A stretch of 64,000 nucleotides of DNA. Source: Mesotaenium endlicherianum (Eukaryota > Streptophyta > Zygnematophyceae > Zygnematales > Mesotaeniaceae). Positions within the stretch are counted from its first letter, which is position 1. Each line of letters starts with the position of its first letter. Shown here piece after piece: positions 53,444 through 64,000 of the stretch. The position numbers and the translations under genes are program-made. The stretch covers positions 74,299-138,298 of the forward strand of contig WELA01013072.1 in the NCBI GenBank assembly GCA_009602735.1. Direction: 5' to 3'. The notes below the pieces were generated by a model. The model was not told where the DNA came from, searched no databases, and saw only the letters and a list, made by a program, of their open reading frames with translations.

Positions 53444-54402
53444 GGCGATTCGAGGATTCCGCACTTTGATGAGAACAGTACAGAGTGCTTTGTGTGGTCA
53501 ATGAGGTGTATGGCGCAATTAGCACGGTACGAGTTGAAGGACATTGTTCTCACGGCACATACGTTGCCAGCAGAGTTGGCAATAAGAGCATCAGCAGCAG
53601 ACGTGTCGACCAGAGACAAGAAGCGCGCGAAGTGGAAGAGAAAGGAGGCACATGCCTTCTCCCTCCTAAAGAAGAGCTTGTGGATGGAGCCTCTGCTAAG
53701 AGTGTGAAGACCGAGAACCAGTAGAGAAGTGTGGGATGCATTGAACACATTTCGTTAGCTAGTCAGCACAGCCAGCAAGCAGATCTACAAGAAACGATTC
53801 AATCCGTTTGCAACAGATATGGAGAAGGCATTCAGAAGCACTTCTCTCGTATGCTGAAGCTAAGTCGAGAAAAGCAAGCTATTGAAGCTGAGGTAGCAGA
53901 GGCAGACCAAGTGATCCAACTGCTGATGGGTTTGAGACCTGAGTTCAATATGACAGAGGTGCTGCTGAACATGGATGTGAATGCCATGACACAAAGAGTG
54001 GTGGAGACCAGACTGCTTAACATTGAAAAGGAGATGGAGATGGTTAGAGTGAAGAAAGCAGCAGCATCGGATCTCGCTCCGCAAATGGAGGAGATGAATT
54101 TGGCCGGCACAAGTCGAGGTGGAGGAGGGTCATCCAGTAGAGGTGGCCATCAAGGAGGGAGAGGGAGGGGAGGAGTGAGGTTGTGCTATCGTTGTAGAAA
54201 GCCTGGGCATTTGGCATCGAGGTGCACAGACTTTGTCTGTTACAGATGTGATGAGAAGGGCCACATTGCCAAGCATTGCCCACAGAGGAAGAGTGAAGGT
54301 ACATACTCTCGTGCCCATGAGGAGAATGCGCATGCTGCTACTGTTGATCAAGCATACACATGTGCTGAAGAGGAGGATAGGAACAGGTGGTATGTAGACT
54401 GA
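53444..54402 (+). pseudogene. CopA copy 3 gag
   Basis: Two pieces: to 53707 (MAQLARYELKDIVLTAH, KWKRKEAHAFSLL) and 53731-54402. The second has VIQLLMGLRPEFNMTE, LLNMDVNAMTQRVVETRLL, a Gly/Arg/Ser-rich linker and two CCHC knuckles, CYRCRKPGHLASRC and CYRCDEKGHIAKHC (about 54183-54284). The knuckles bind RNA during packaging. It ends at the start of the protease, ..NRWYVD, then a TGA at 54400-54402 where the catalytic Ser-Gly would follow. Confidence 0.87.
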
Positions 54403-54747
54403 AGAGGCTCCAGTCATTGCACGTCACCGAGAGATCTCTTGCATGACTACAAGTTGTATCAACCTGTTTTTATCAGAGTGGGAGATGGAAACTTGCTGCA
54501 AGAAATTGGCACAGGTAAGGTAGTTGTGCATTCGAAGATTGGCAGGAAGCAAGAGAAGTTCATAATGCAGGATGTTTTGCACAACCCTGGCTTAGTGAAG
54601 AATCTGTTGTCTGTGTCGAAGACTACTACTTTGGGGAACAAGGTGGTTTTTGAAGGCTCTTTTTGCTTAGTTTTTATTGAAAAGGGAGAAGTTGTCCTTA
54701 AAGCACATAAAGCAGCAGTCAAGGGAAGTTTGTTTCAATTGAAGTGA
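54403..54747 (+). pseudogene. CopA copy 3 protease
   Basis: Continues after the stop: SHCTSPRDLLHDYKLY, IRVGDGNLLQEIGTGKVV, DVLHNPGLVKNLLSVSK, the typical copia protease run. The active-site triad is destroyed by the TGA and the change to Arg. Confidence 0.85.
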
Positions 54748-54756
54748 GAAGCTGAG

Positions 54757-55861
54757 GTGGTGCGTGGATTGCAGGCCCTGGAGGCCAAAGCGGTTGAATC
54801 AGCAGGAGTGGCCCAGGTTGAAGAGAAGAAGAGTGGGAAAATCAACCCGTCGCATCAGAGTTTGGGACATATTAGTGAGCAGCACTTGAAGAAGATGTCA
54901 AAGGATAAGCAGGGAGGACTACCAGGTTTCAGTGGGCAGAGCTTGGAGTTCTGCAGAGGGTGCCAGGTAGGAAAGCAATCGAGAGCAGCATTTCCAAGAG
55001 GAGGAGAGGTAAAGAGGGCCACAGAGCCCTTGGAGTTGGTCTATTCGGACGTTTGGGGGTCTGCAAGTACTGCTGCCAGGAGAACAGGGAATAAGATGTT
55101 CATCACCTTCACTGATGATTATTTCCGGGAGAAAGAGGTGTACTTTATGAAACACAAGGACCAGGCATTTGAAAAGTTCTTGAAGGACAAGGCAGTGGTG
55201 GAGAACCAGAGTGGGAAAAAGATCAAGACCCTGAGAACCAACATCGAAAGAGAGTATGTGACTCGGTACTTCTCAAAGTACCTTAAGGAGGAGGGAATCA
55301 GGCATCAACACACGGTGGCCTATTCTTCTTAAGTAAAATGGGGTGGCCGAGAGGAAGAACAAGACGCTGATTAAGTCAACAAGGGCTATGCTGTTTGCTG
55401 CAGACATGCATGTGAGCCTGTGGGCTGAGGTAGTGAAGACAGCAGCATATGTCTGTGCCAAGTTGCCATTCTTATGTCTTGGAGAGAAAATTCCAGAAAA
55501 AGTGTGGAGTGAGAAAAAGCAAGAACTCAGAGTGTTCGATTTTGAGGTGTGGTCTCATATCCCCATTGAGAAGAGGAACAAGCTGCAGCCAAAGTTGGAG
55601 AGATGTATGTTTGTGAAAGATGCAGGTGAGAGCAAGGGATACCGGCTCCTGAATGTCAGGACGGGTGAAATGGTTGTGAGACGGGACGTTGTCTTCAACG
55701 AGAGGGTGATGCATCTTGTGAACCAGTATGAGGGGTATGTTCCAGAAGATCTGCACGAGGAGGTAGCAGTGCAGCCTGGACTAGCTGCACTACCAGAAGT
55801 AGTGCAGTCTGGACTGGCTGCATCTCCAGAGGGAGCTCAGGTACAATCTAAGGAGCAGTAG
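54757..55861 (+). pseudogene. CopA copy 3 integrase
   Basis: 54757-55332: zinc region (HQSLGHISEQHLKKM, FCRGCQVGKQ) and core start (LELVYSDVWGSAS with the first Asp, TFTDDYFREKEVYF, LRTNIEREY where Asp-Asn-Gly-Gly is altered). A TAA at 55330, then 55343-55861: VAERKNKTLIKSTRAML (the catalytic Glu lies here), VKTAAYVCAKLP, and the C-terminal domain FVKDAGESKGYRLLN, RRDVVFNERV. Near-complete but interrupted. Confidence 0.86.
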
Positions 55862-57027
55862 CCAGCTGCAGGACATCAGGTTGAAGTGGAGAGGGGTGTT
55901 GAGCAAGAGGGAGCTGCCTCTGACTCTCACAGTGAATTGAAGTTTGTTGGAGAGAGACCTTCAAGTGCAACCAGAGGAGACCAAGGAGAAGAGCAGGCAA
56001 GGAGCCTGCTGTAGCAGATGGAGCTGGGAGAAGCTGTAGGTTAGTATCTGGTGCGGAGGCCTCAACCAGTGGAGAGGGTCATGCAGCAAGGAAAAGCTTT
56101 ACCAGACAAAGTGTGAGCTTGTGAAGTTTGGAGTGGACGATTATGTGGAACTCGTGGAGAAGCTGGTACAAGATGAGATGGAGTGTGAGGTTGCCTATAT
56201 GGTCAATGACTCTGAGCCAAAGTCCTATGAGGCAGCCATGAAGACAGAAGCAGCAGAGAAGTGGAGGAAGGCCTCAGCAGAGGAAATAGAGTCATTGTAG
56301 AAGAGTTACACGTGGGACTTAGAGGATCTGCCACTTGGCAAGAAGGTTGTTGGTGGTCGGTGGATTTACAGAAAGAAGAGGAAAGCTGATGGATCTGTGG
56401 ACAGTAACAAGGCAAGGTATGTGGCCAAGGGATATTCACGGACAGATGGATAGACTATCATGAGACGTTTGCCCCCGTTGCCAAGATCGCTACTGTGAGG
56501 GTGGTGGCTCAGATCGCAGCTGTGGAGGATAAGGAGATGCACCAGATGGATGTGAAGATTACATTCTTGAATGGGGATTTGGAGGAGGAAGTGTACATTA
56601 AGCAGCCTGAAGGATTTGTTGATGCCAGGTTTCTCAAGAAAATGCGTAAGCTGAAGAAGTCTCTATATGGTTTGATGTAGAGTCTCAGAATGTGGAACCA
56701 GAAGATTGACTGTTTCCTGTTAGAGCAAGGATTTGTGAGGTCGAATGCAGACAGCAGCCTCTATGTGAAGGGTGGTGGAGAAGATAGAGTGATGTTGGTA
56801 CTGTATGTGGATGATCTGCTGCCAGTTGGGAAGAAGATGGAGAAGATCCAAGAGATGAAGGATGTGCTGAGCAGCACATATGATATGAAGGATCTTGGAT
56901 AGGTGGAGTTTGTACTTGGCATACAGGTGAAGAGAGACAGGACCAAGAGGGTCATCATGCTCGGGCAACCAGCTTACCTGCAGACAGTTCCAGAAAGCTT
57001 TGATATGCAGACATGCAAGCCTATCAG
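55862..57027 (+). pseudogene. CopA copy 3 reverse transcriptase, no RNase H
   Basis: Linker to about 56160. RT follows in broken frames: ..YEAAMKTEAAEKWRKAS.EEI (56230-56290), NKARYVAKGYS, then 56495-56680 (HQMDVKITFLNGDLEEEVYI) and 56690-56902 (MWNQKIDCFLLEQGF, LVLYVDDLLPVG with YVDD intact). Stops at 56299, 56450 and 56678. The frame ends at DMQTCKPIS (57020), where deletion joins it to the middle of the 3' LTR. Confidence 0.86.
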
Positions 57028-57459
57028 TGGTGAGCTCGCATGTGTGTATGTCGATGCATAGAGTAGACTTGTTTTATAGTCAAAGTGGGTGGACTGTCGA
57101 TGTGTTGACATTGTATTGATTGTGTAGAAGTGCAGGGTTGTAGGACATTAAGTCTGAAGTGTCGATGAGTGTGTGGTAGGTGAGCAGTTGCCAAGTGAAT
57201 ATAGGCATTGTGAAAGAAGATGTATTGTAAACTCTTGAGTGTAAGAAAGAAGAGGAGTCTCTGGGAAAAGTGTGTGTGCAAGATCTATGCTAAGTGCTTG
57301 ATCTGCTACAGGTTTGTGTGGTCATGTCTGTGTGACTAAAAGACGCTGTTTCATTGACCAGCTAAGTCTGTGTGACTTGAAGAGAGAAGAAGTTGTCTGT
57401 GTGACCACCTGAGAGAAAGTGCGGTGAGAAGAAGAGATAGATGAAGAGGATTTACAACA
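57028..57459 (+). repeat. CopA copy 3, 3' LTR (5' end deleted)
   Basis: 432 bp matching the LTR from GTGAGCTCGCATGTG to ATTTACAACA; lacks the first 50 or so bases and the polypurine tract. Confidence 0.87.
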
Positions 57460-57619
57460 TTCAGAACAGACAGGGTTCTTTAGGAGGTCAGATAACAGAA
57501 CTAGAGGGCTGTCCAGGTCTAGCTCCAGATCTCAGTCCCCTGATCCTGGAGCCTTAAAATCTTGAAACCATCCCTCAATAAAGCCTTGCTTAGAGGCCTC
57601 TCTATTTGCACTCCACAAT
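57460..57619 (+). pseudogene. GypB copy 2, accessory frame end
   Basis: Reverse complement match to 44100-44260 (AACAGGGTTCT, GGCTGTCCA..T..GTCCAGATC, CAGTCCCC). Completes the split remnant that begins at 42341. Confidence 0.65.
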
Positions 57620-57795
57620 TGTAGTGAAACAGATAGATAAAGTATTTAATAAGTGAAATACTTTATCTATTCAAGACTAGGATCTTTGAACACAAGTGGT
57701 AGCTTCTTGAAAAAAAGATGACTTTTGGAAAGTTAATGTATTTCTGGAATTTGTCACGTACAGGAGAGATTTCGAAATGCCTCTCTACGTTCTGG
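57620..57795 (-). repeat. GypA LTR fragment, inverted relative to the adjacent pol
   Basis: TGTAGTGAAACAGATAG... through CTCTACGTTCTGG matches the first 170 bases of 13934-14436 in the same printed orientation. The pol sequence joined to it runs on the plus strand, so the LTR and pol are in opposite orientation: a rearranged junction. Confidence 0.75.
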
Positions 57796-57930
57796 CTTCT
57801 CGCACATAGCAGCCCCCCTGACAGATCAACTCAAGAAGGACAGGCTATATACATGGACTGAGAAAGAGGAAGAGGCATTTCAAGAGTTAAAGCAAAGATT
57901 GACCACATCCCCGGTGCTCACACTCCCAAG
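57796..57930 (+). pseudogene. GypA copy 3 pol, part before hAT3
   Basis: Encodes the RT to RNase H join ([40 protein letters not shown]), nearly identical to copy 1 near 17190-17320. It is cut after CTCCCAAG by hAT3 and continues at 61541. Confidence 0.85.
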
Positions 57931-60900
57931 CAGGGTTACGCCGTACGCCGTACTAGCCGACCCTCGTACGCTTAATTAAGCGTACTGAGTTAGTTCGTCG
58001 TACTAAGCGTACGAATTTTCTATCCGCACGTGCGCGACGTCCAAGAGACGTCCGACATCCGTTTTGTCCGCCAGGTTTGGCTTTGTGTTTCATTTTTTCC
58101 CAAAAACTTGTCGATCGAGATCGATCGACAAGAGACCAATAAAAGCTTTCCAAAAGTACCAACTTTTTGTAGCAACGGCGGCAAATTGCTTCATGACGGA
58201 TACATAGATTGCCAGAAACAAGAAGCAGTCGTGAGCAAGGAAGGCCTACCCTTAGAGCTCTAGCTTCCGCGGTTTTCGACCCTCTGTGCACAGATACATT
58301 ACCCCCCATCTCAAACCAAATGACAGTCTCCAAGGCATACCTATTGCATAAGCAAGACTCGACCCACCTACTTTTACGACGTACTCCAAGACAAGACATT
58401 GATACAGCTCTTTCTGTTGCATATGTCACGACATGTCGGCTGCCTTCTTCGCTAGCATATATAAGACTGCACTGTTGGTGTTGTCCGTGCAAGTGATGGG
58501 TCACGTGGGGATCTGGGTGGGGGTGGGGGTACGGGAGGTGGGGGTTTGGGTGGGGTGGGGGTTTGTTAACCTCTAAGCCTCAAGTGTTGCAGGAGTGAGC
58601 ACCGCCGATCAGTCTAGTTCCTTTGCTTGCTAGGCACTTACCCTGCAGTCAGTAGTAGCCAGCGCATGCACGACTATGCATGAGCTTACAGAGCTGCTTC
58701 TTGGTCTTCAATCCTCCTCTAAGTGCAGCCCCAGCTTGAGCTCGACGCCCCACGGGAGCACTTCGTGGGCCTAATGGACTCGGCAGTACTTCTTGGTCCC
58801 CACTGTTGGGCCTGCGGCCAAGCCAACTTCGGCCATGGTCCTGGTTTTGACAGAAAGAGGTGCAGGGTGTTGTCATCGTTATATGCAGATGGTGAAGGGC
58901 AGCTTTCCCGAGGGTATTTTCAACGGGCGTGAGGTTTGCTGCAGCAAGCGCCTCAAGTAAGTGCAACTCGTGGTCGGTGGGGTCGGAGGTAAGTTGTACG
59001 CATCCTCCCCATTCTTACCTTGTACGGCACCGACGGGGTTGGGGGGAGGGGGGGGGTCCAACAAGCAGTCGTGTTTTTCACGGCGTAGGTTTGTGTGTGT
59101 AGACTCCTAGCCTGCACTGTTGCTGGCCGGCAGCATGTGACGCGCCTCTGTTTGGGGCAAAGCCAGCAGTGTATGCTGCGCCTGCCCCCCTCTGGCTTCC
59201 TGTGCACAGGTGTGTGCTGGGGGTGATTCCACTGGGCGGGGGCGCTCTTCTGCAGGGGTCACGGGCACCACCCCCGGCGTGTGGGAGTGGCTGTCCAGGG
59301 GTTAGTACGCGGGGCACCCACATTGCCTGTCCCCCCCTGCTTCTGTTGGGGGGGGGGTGGGGCGACGGCAGCTGGCGCCCCCCACCCCCCCCCGGTCTGG
59401 TGCATACGGGGGGCAGCGATAGCCGCCAACCCCTCTTGCTTCGGTGTAGGAGGTGGGCTGTCTGGGGGTTGTGTGCGGGGCTCCGACGGCAGTGGCGGCA
59501 CCCGCCCTGGCCAAGTGTGAGGGGGGGGTGGCGCGCACGTGCGCGCACGTGCCCCTGCATGAAGGCACGTGACTGTGTGCGCTCGTGCCGGCTGACAGGC
59601 GCGTGCGCGCACAAGTCTGTGTGCTTGCACTCCTGTGTGCGTGTGCGGGCGAGCAGGGGGTGTGCGTAAATGTGCGGCAGTGTGTGTGCTTTGCAGACCA
59701 GAGAGCGGGCGGGGGAGTGGGCAATCATGTGTGTGGGCGAAAGGGTGAAGCGTGCGCGTCGGGTGAAGAAGCAGTAGTGTTTTGTGATGCCCCCTCTCCC
59801 ACATGGGTCGCGGTTGCAACTCTCCTAGCTGCTGTCCAGACGCTGTGCGTGGGGGCCCAATGGCAGCGGCTGTCCCCCCCTTGGTTTCATTTGTGCGGGG
59901 TTCAACGGCTGCGGCTGCACGCCTCTGGTCTGGTGTTGGTGCGTGGGGAAGGGGGGGGGGGATTTGGACCAAATGCACGTGTGCTGTGCGTGGGCACCTG
60001 CAAGTGGGTGGATTTTTGTGCGTGTGTGGGTGTCAGCGGCGGGGCAGGCAGGTGCCTGTGCAAGTCTCCGTCTGTGCTTGTGCACGTGTGTGCATGTGTG
60101 TATAATTGTATTTTTTTGGTGCGTCTGTGTGTGCATTTGTGCGTGTATGTATGCGTTTCGTGTCTTGGTGTGCATGTGTGCGCGCGTGCTTGGTGTGTGT
60201 GTAAAACAAGTATCTCTCGTCCTCGCTCACTCGTGGTGCTTGTTCAAGCTTCCCAATGCGCTTAGCAGCTGAGCACACAGGCGTGTGTGCATCCTGTGTG
60301 TCCATTCATGTGTTTTTGTGCAAAAGTGTGTGCATGGGAGGCTCTGGGTGCACACATCTCTGTTCTTGTGCAAGCGTGCGTGCATCTGTGAATGTATATA
60401 TTGTTGCATGTGTTGTGGCAGCAGGTGCTCGCTTCTGGACTGGTGTGTGCGGGGGCTGTCGAGGACCGGGACTGTGCGGGGGGTGTGCAAGCAACATTTC
60501 AAGTTTGACCTGTGGGAGGTGTGCAGGCAACGTCTCTGGTTTGACTTGTGTCTGTGTGTGGCAGGGGGTGGCAGTGACAGCAGCTGGTTTTAAGCTCGGG
60601 CTGCATCTGCAACGGCTGCCTCCCCGCGACAAGTGTCGATTCACTTACAAGTTGATGTGACCGACTGAGCTTTATGAGCTCAACTAGATTGCAAATTTTT
60701 TTACTTACCTTTTGTCAGCTGGGAAAAGTAGAAGGTAGGCTTTGCATATCATTTGTATGAGCTTTGTTTTGCAACCATGTAATATTATGTCGTGAGACAA
60801 TAATTTTAGTTGCAATAACGTTAACAAATACAAAAGAAGTGCTAGGATGTGTCTCTTTGCACATTTATTGCCCAAAAAGCAGTCATAGTATATCGACCAA

Positions 60901-61532
60901 GTACATAAGGCGCAACTTGAGTAATACTGCGCATAGACACTTCTCATTGTAAAATACGTATTTCAATCGCTTTTTATGTGTAATGAATATCATATTGCTT
61001 ATTATAACAACCTTGATGAGTTTTTCATGGAGAAGGAGAGAAGAAGTAAAGTTGAGGCACAGCTAGTTGGGAAACATAAACCACAAATGAAAGATAAAAT
61101 AATCCAATATTACCTAAATCAAATATGGATTGTAATATGCATTTGGTTATCAATTAATTGTACATCATTTCTAATGGACATAGTAGTTACTTACTCTCAT
61201 TATAGTCTGCGTCGCTCACACCTCGCTGCCAGCAACCGTCAGCCGAACGTGTGGATGGGGGGGAAAAAAAACTACATTTTTTGTTCATTGATAAAAACAT
61301 TTGCGTGCTGAATTTTTTTTATGTTGCTGCTCGGCTTACTTTAAAAAAGTAGAATTGTACTTTCACATGTGTGATCGTCAGGACTTATCGTCGACGCTCA
61401 AACTTAACGTCGTCACCTCGACATTAGCACGTATTAAGCGTAATAAGCGTACTAAGCCATTTTTTTACGTATCCAATTTAGCGAACTAGCGTACAAAGCG
61501 TATTTAGCGTACTAGCGTACGGCATAACCCTG
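57931..61532. mobile_element. hAT3: non-autonomous hAT transposon
   Basis: 3,602 bp with ends CAGGGTTACGCCGTACGCCG and, at right, the reverse complement CAGGGTTATGCCGTACGC. A perfect 8-bp duplication CTCCCAAG flanks it (57923-57930 and 61533-61540); removing it restores the GypA pol frame. Subterminal palindrome GTACGCTTAATTAAGCGTAC (57966-57985). The interior is GC- and GT-rich: runs of G/C near 58500-59500 and a (TG)-rich tract at 59520-60660, then AT-rich to the end. Frames of up to 239 codons there carry no motif and look compositional. No transposase. Confidence 0.92.
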
Positions 61533-61540
61533 CTCCCAAG

Positions 61541-63078
61541 TCCAAACCCAAATTGGCCCTTCCACGTCATCACCGATGCATCTTCCTATGCAATAGGAGC
61601 AATCCTGCTTCAAGATCAAGGCAAGGGACTGCAGCCCATCGCCTACAAGTCAAGGAAGCTAAATCCAGCCGAGCAAAATTATACAACCACGGAGCGAGAG
61701 GCAATGGCGATTATTCATGCCTTGAAGGTTTGGCGCTGCTACATTGAAGGACGCAAGGTACTGGTCACCACGGACCACGAGGCGTTAAAGCACCTCCAGA
61801 CGCAGCCGTATCTCTCAAGGAGACAAGCAAGATGGAGCGGATACTTGCAACAATACAACATCACGATTCAGTTCCAGCCCGGCAAGGCAAACCCGGCTGA
61901 CCCCCTCTCAAGACTGCAATTAAACGACATCGCTAAAGACATATCTGGAAGCTCAATTTTCTGCTGCCTATAAAAGAGACCCTTACTACAAGAACGGAGA
62001 AGCAGCCTTGGACCCATGCAAGAAGCAAGAAGGCAATTATTGGGTGAAGCAAGATACGGGTCAGAGATGTGTTCCCAATGACATAGACCTCCGGCTCTTG
62101 CTTCTACGAGAAGCACACGACAACCCTCTTGGAGGACACTTTGGAATCCTAAGGACCACGGGCGTTCTAGCCAGAACTTATTGCTGGCCAGGCATGTCTA
62201 AGCAAGTCAAGGAATACTGCAGGAGCTGTGACACATGCCAAAGAATCGAGCCATCATTGCAAAAGGCAGGAGGACTCCTCCAACCACTACCAATCCCCGA
62301 AAGACAATGGACGGACATCTCAATGGACCTTATCGTGGACTTGCCCGTGACACCTGGAGGCCATAATGCAATACTCACGGCGGTGGACAGACTTACCAAG
62401 ATGGCTCATTTTATTCCCACGACGACTAAGGCTACAGCACCACAACTTGCAAGACTCATCTTTGACAACATCTTCCGACTCCATGGACTACCATCAAGAA
62501 TTGTGTCAGATAGAGATCCAAGATTCACAAGCCATTTCTGGAAAAATCTCTTCAAGAACTTGGGTACATCGCTGGATATGTCTACTGCCTACCACCCACA
62601 ATCAGATGGGCAAACCGAGCGTATGAATCGTACTCTAAAGACCACTCTCAAGGCCTACGTGTCTACTCTGGAGCAAGATTGGGACATGTACTTGACCCCC
62701 CTGGAGTTTGCCTACAACAACACAACGCAAGCCTCTACCCAAGAGTCCCCATTCTTCCTCAACTATGGCTTCCATCCAACCACGCCGCTAAGCTTCACGG
62801 CTGGCCATGATGAAGTACCTGCAGCCACATAATTTATGGAGACATTAGAAGCAGCCCTTACAGCAGCGAAGAAAGCTCTACAACAGGCGCAAGATGCTCA
62901 AGCAAGAGTGGCAAACAGGTCCAGAAAAGAAATTACATACAGAGTGGGTGACAACGTGTTACTGTCATCCAAGAATATTTCTCTGAACAACAGGCCTGCC
63001 GGCAACAAGTTCTCTCCCAAGTATTTGGGAGCCTTCAAGATTATCCAGCAAGTCAACCCCGTTGCTTTCAAGCTAGAA
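61541..63078 (+). pseudogene. GypA copy 3 pol, RNase H and integrase
   Basis: Collinear with copy 1 and close in sequence. RNase H at 61541-61925 ([47 protein letters not shown]). A frameshift lies near 61930 and a stop near 61973. Integrase at 62008-63078: [51 protein letters not shown] and [13 protein letters not shown], so all three catalytic acids are present. A TAA lies at 62830. It stops at VNPVAFKLE (63078), where a GypB LTR begins; the chromodomain end is missing. Confidence 0.9.
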
Positions 63079-63817
63079 TGAAATGAATCGACTTACCAAA
63101 TAGGCGATTAACAATTAATAAAGATCTTTATATCAGCAAGTAATCTTTATGGTACTTTTCGTTAACTGTTTAAACGGCAAAAGGACAACGCACTAGCGGT
63201 GAATAATACTCGTCAGTCAAATGAGAGTAAACTAGCATCAATAATGCAAATCAGTAAACTCATACATAAGCAAGGTTAGAAGACAGTGCGTATCAATGGC
63301 TTCTCGCCTTGGATTCAGATCCTCTCAGTAAGCTGAACAAGAGAGTTGGCCTCGTTTCCGAATGCCGAACTCAAGGGCAATGCCTAGCATATGTACATGG
63401 AATGAGTTTACTGTTCAACGGTCAGTGCGATGGCACCGCCTACCCGGGAGTTAACCACGTTGGTAAGACCTCGGTTAACCAAATCCGCCGCCATCTCCCA
63501 TCATCCCGAATAGCCATCCATCATAGGGATGTCATCTGGCTATTCATCTAGCATATCGCACTTAGTCGCATATCAAGGCAGTTNTCGCATATGAAGGCAG
63601 TTTGCTGCTACTGAGTACGGAAGTCAGCTGGCTGTCAAAGAATGGGTCAGCAAGCTGACTCATATGGACTTCAGCCTGCTGCTTCCAGCTGAATCATTGT
63701 ACTGATAATTATGTAAAGTCCAGCAGACTGACTACTAACTAAACTTCAGCAGGCTGAACTTGATTAACTATTATATTTAAATGAATATTATATCCACTAA
63801 TATACTGATTCATTACA
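63079..63817 (-). repeat. GypB copy 4, 3' LTR
   Basis: 739 bp, TGAAATGAATCGACTTACC to TGATTCATTACA, next to a polypurine tract on its right. Left flank TAGAA (63074-63078); the right end of the element lies outside the window. A single N at 63584 is bracketed by the repeated phrase TCGCATAT.AAGGCAGTT, probably an assembly join. Confidence 0.87.
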
Positions 63818-64000
63818 ATCCCTCCAACTTAACTTGTTGTCGCCTCGACAACATTAAACTGCAAAAATTTTAAATAAGGGAACTGAACCTGACCAGCCTC
63901 CCTTACTGATTGCCTCTTCAGTCTGTCACCTTAAGGGGTTGTTCCTGGGGCTTCAGGGTCAGGAGACGGAAATCTGGACCTAGATCTGGACAGCCCTCTA
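63818..64000 (-). other. GypB copy 4, polypurine tract and start of internal region
   Basis: Minus strand AAGTTGGAGGGAT abuts the LTR. The remainder matches 43920-44220 of copy 3, including the Arg/Ser-rich end of the accessory frame (GGACAGCCCTCTA at the very edge). The element continues off the right side. Confidence 0.8.

Larger units (their letters stand above)
52963..57459 (+). mobile_element. CopA copy 3 (Ty1/copia)
   Basis: 4.5-kb plus-strand element: 5' LTR, Met-tRNA primer site, gag with two zinc knuckles, protease, integrase, RT, then a deletion removing RNase H and the start of the 3' LTR. Flanks TTCAA (52958-52962) and TTCAG (57460-57464), a near-perfect 5-bp duplication, the same pair seen at CopA copy 1. 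It is the most complete CopA here but has several stops. Confidence 0.9.

Noticed and set aside
59078-60660. Frames of 216-239 codons in the GC/GT-rich interior of hAT3
   Set aside because: Overlapping frames open on both strands, with Cys/Gly/Val or His/Thr/Pro bias from GT and CA runs; no domain motif, so compositional.
57931-61532. hAT3 as a gene-carrying (transduplicating) element
   Set aside because: I found no fragment resembling a host exon inside it; only low-complexity and AT-rich sequence.
1-64000. Conventional host protein-coding gene
   Set aside because: Every frame with a recognisable domain belongs to a transposable element; remaining frames are short, repetitive or antisense.

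Overview
This window looks like a repeat-saturated plant (streptophyte) genome. It holds chromodomain-bearing Ty3/gypsy elements, Ty1/copia elements, hAT transposons, primer sites for initiator-methionine tRNA and (T)TTTAGGG-like motifs, and I see no ordinary host gene. My guess is a charophyte alga such as Chara, or another plant with a large genome; that is only an impression and cannot be proven from this sequence. No rRNA operon, organelle gene or CRISPR array is present. Family names here are mine: GypA (chromovirus, LTR about 490 bp, TGTAGTG...CACTACA), GypB (LTR about 735 bp, TGTAAYGAAT...ATTTCA), GypC (LTR not identified), CopA (copia, LTR about 475 bp, TGTTGTAAAT...TTTACAACA), hAT1 to hAT3, and PB1 (piggyBac-like).

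Layout: 1-617 is the tail and 3' LTR of a GypA copy running off the left edge. 618-4076 holds decayed GypC and gypsy integrase remains, and 4077-5730 a truncated CopA copy. From 5784 to 42340 there is one deep nest. An old minus-strand GypB element is split by a CopA element (6841-33681). That CopA element is split by hAT2 (10104-33020), which is split by hAT1 (11991-31496). hAT1 contains a large palindromic minisatellite split by an almost intact GypA element (13934-20622), and downstream of its transposase a 225-bp tandem repeat split by PB1 (28543-30346). A second GypA copy (34411-37702) also sits in the GypB body. Target-site duplications mark most levels.

42341-57619 is a plus-strand GypB remnant that hosts a nearly complete minus-strand GypB (43189-52824) and a CopA element (52963-57459). 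57620-63078 is a GypA fragment hosting hAT3 (57931-61532) with a perfect 8-bp duplication. 63079-64000 begins another GypB on the minus strand.

The elements do not cooperate as a pathway; each carries its own replication set. The GypA copy at 13934-20622 is the youngest-looking: pol is one open frame, the LTRs differ by about eight substitutions and a 12-bp indel, and gag and pol are joined by a convincing -1 frameshift signal (A AAA AAC plus stem-loop). The hAT1 transposase is recognisable but carries two in-frame stops. The most unusual items are the minisatellite-bearing hAT1, the TTAA-flanked piggyBac-like relic, the frameshift signal, and an unrecognised accessory reading frame placed between integrase and the 3' LTR of GypB.
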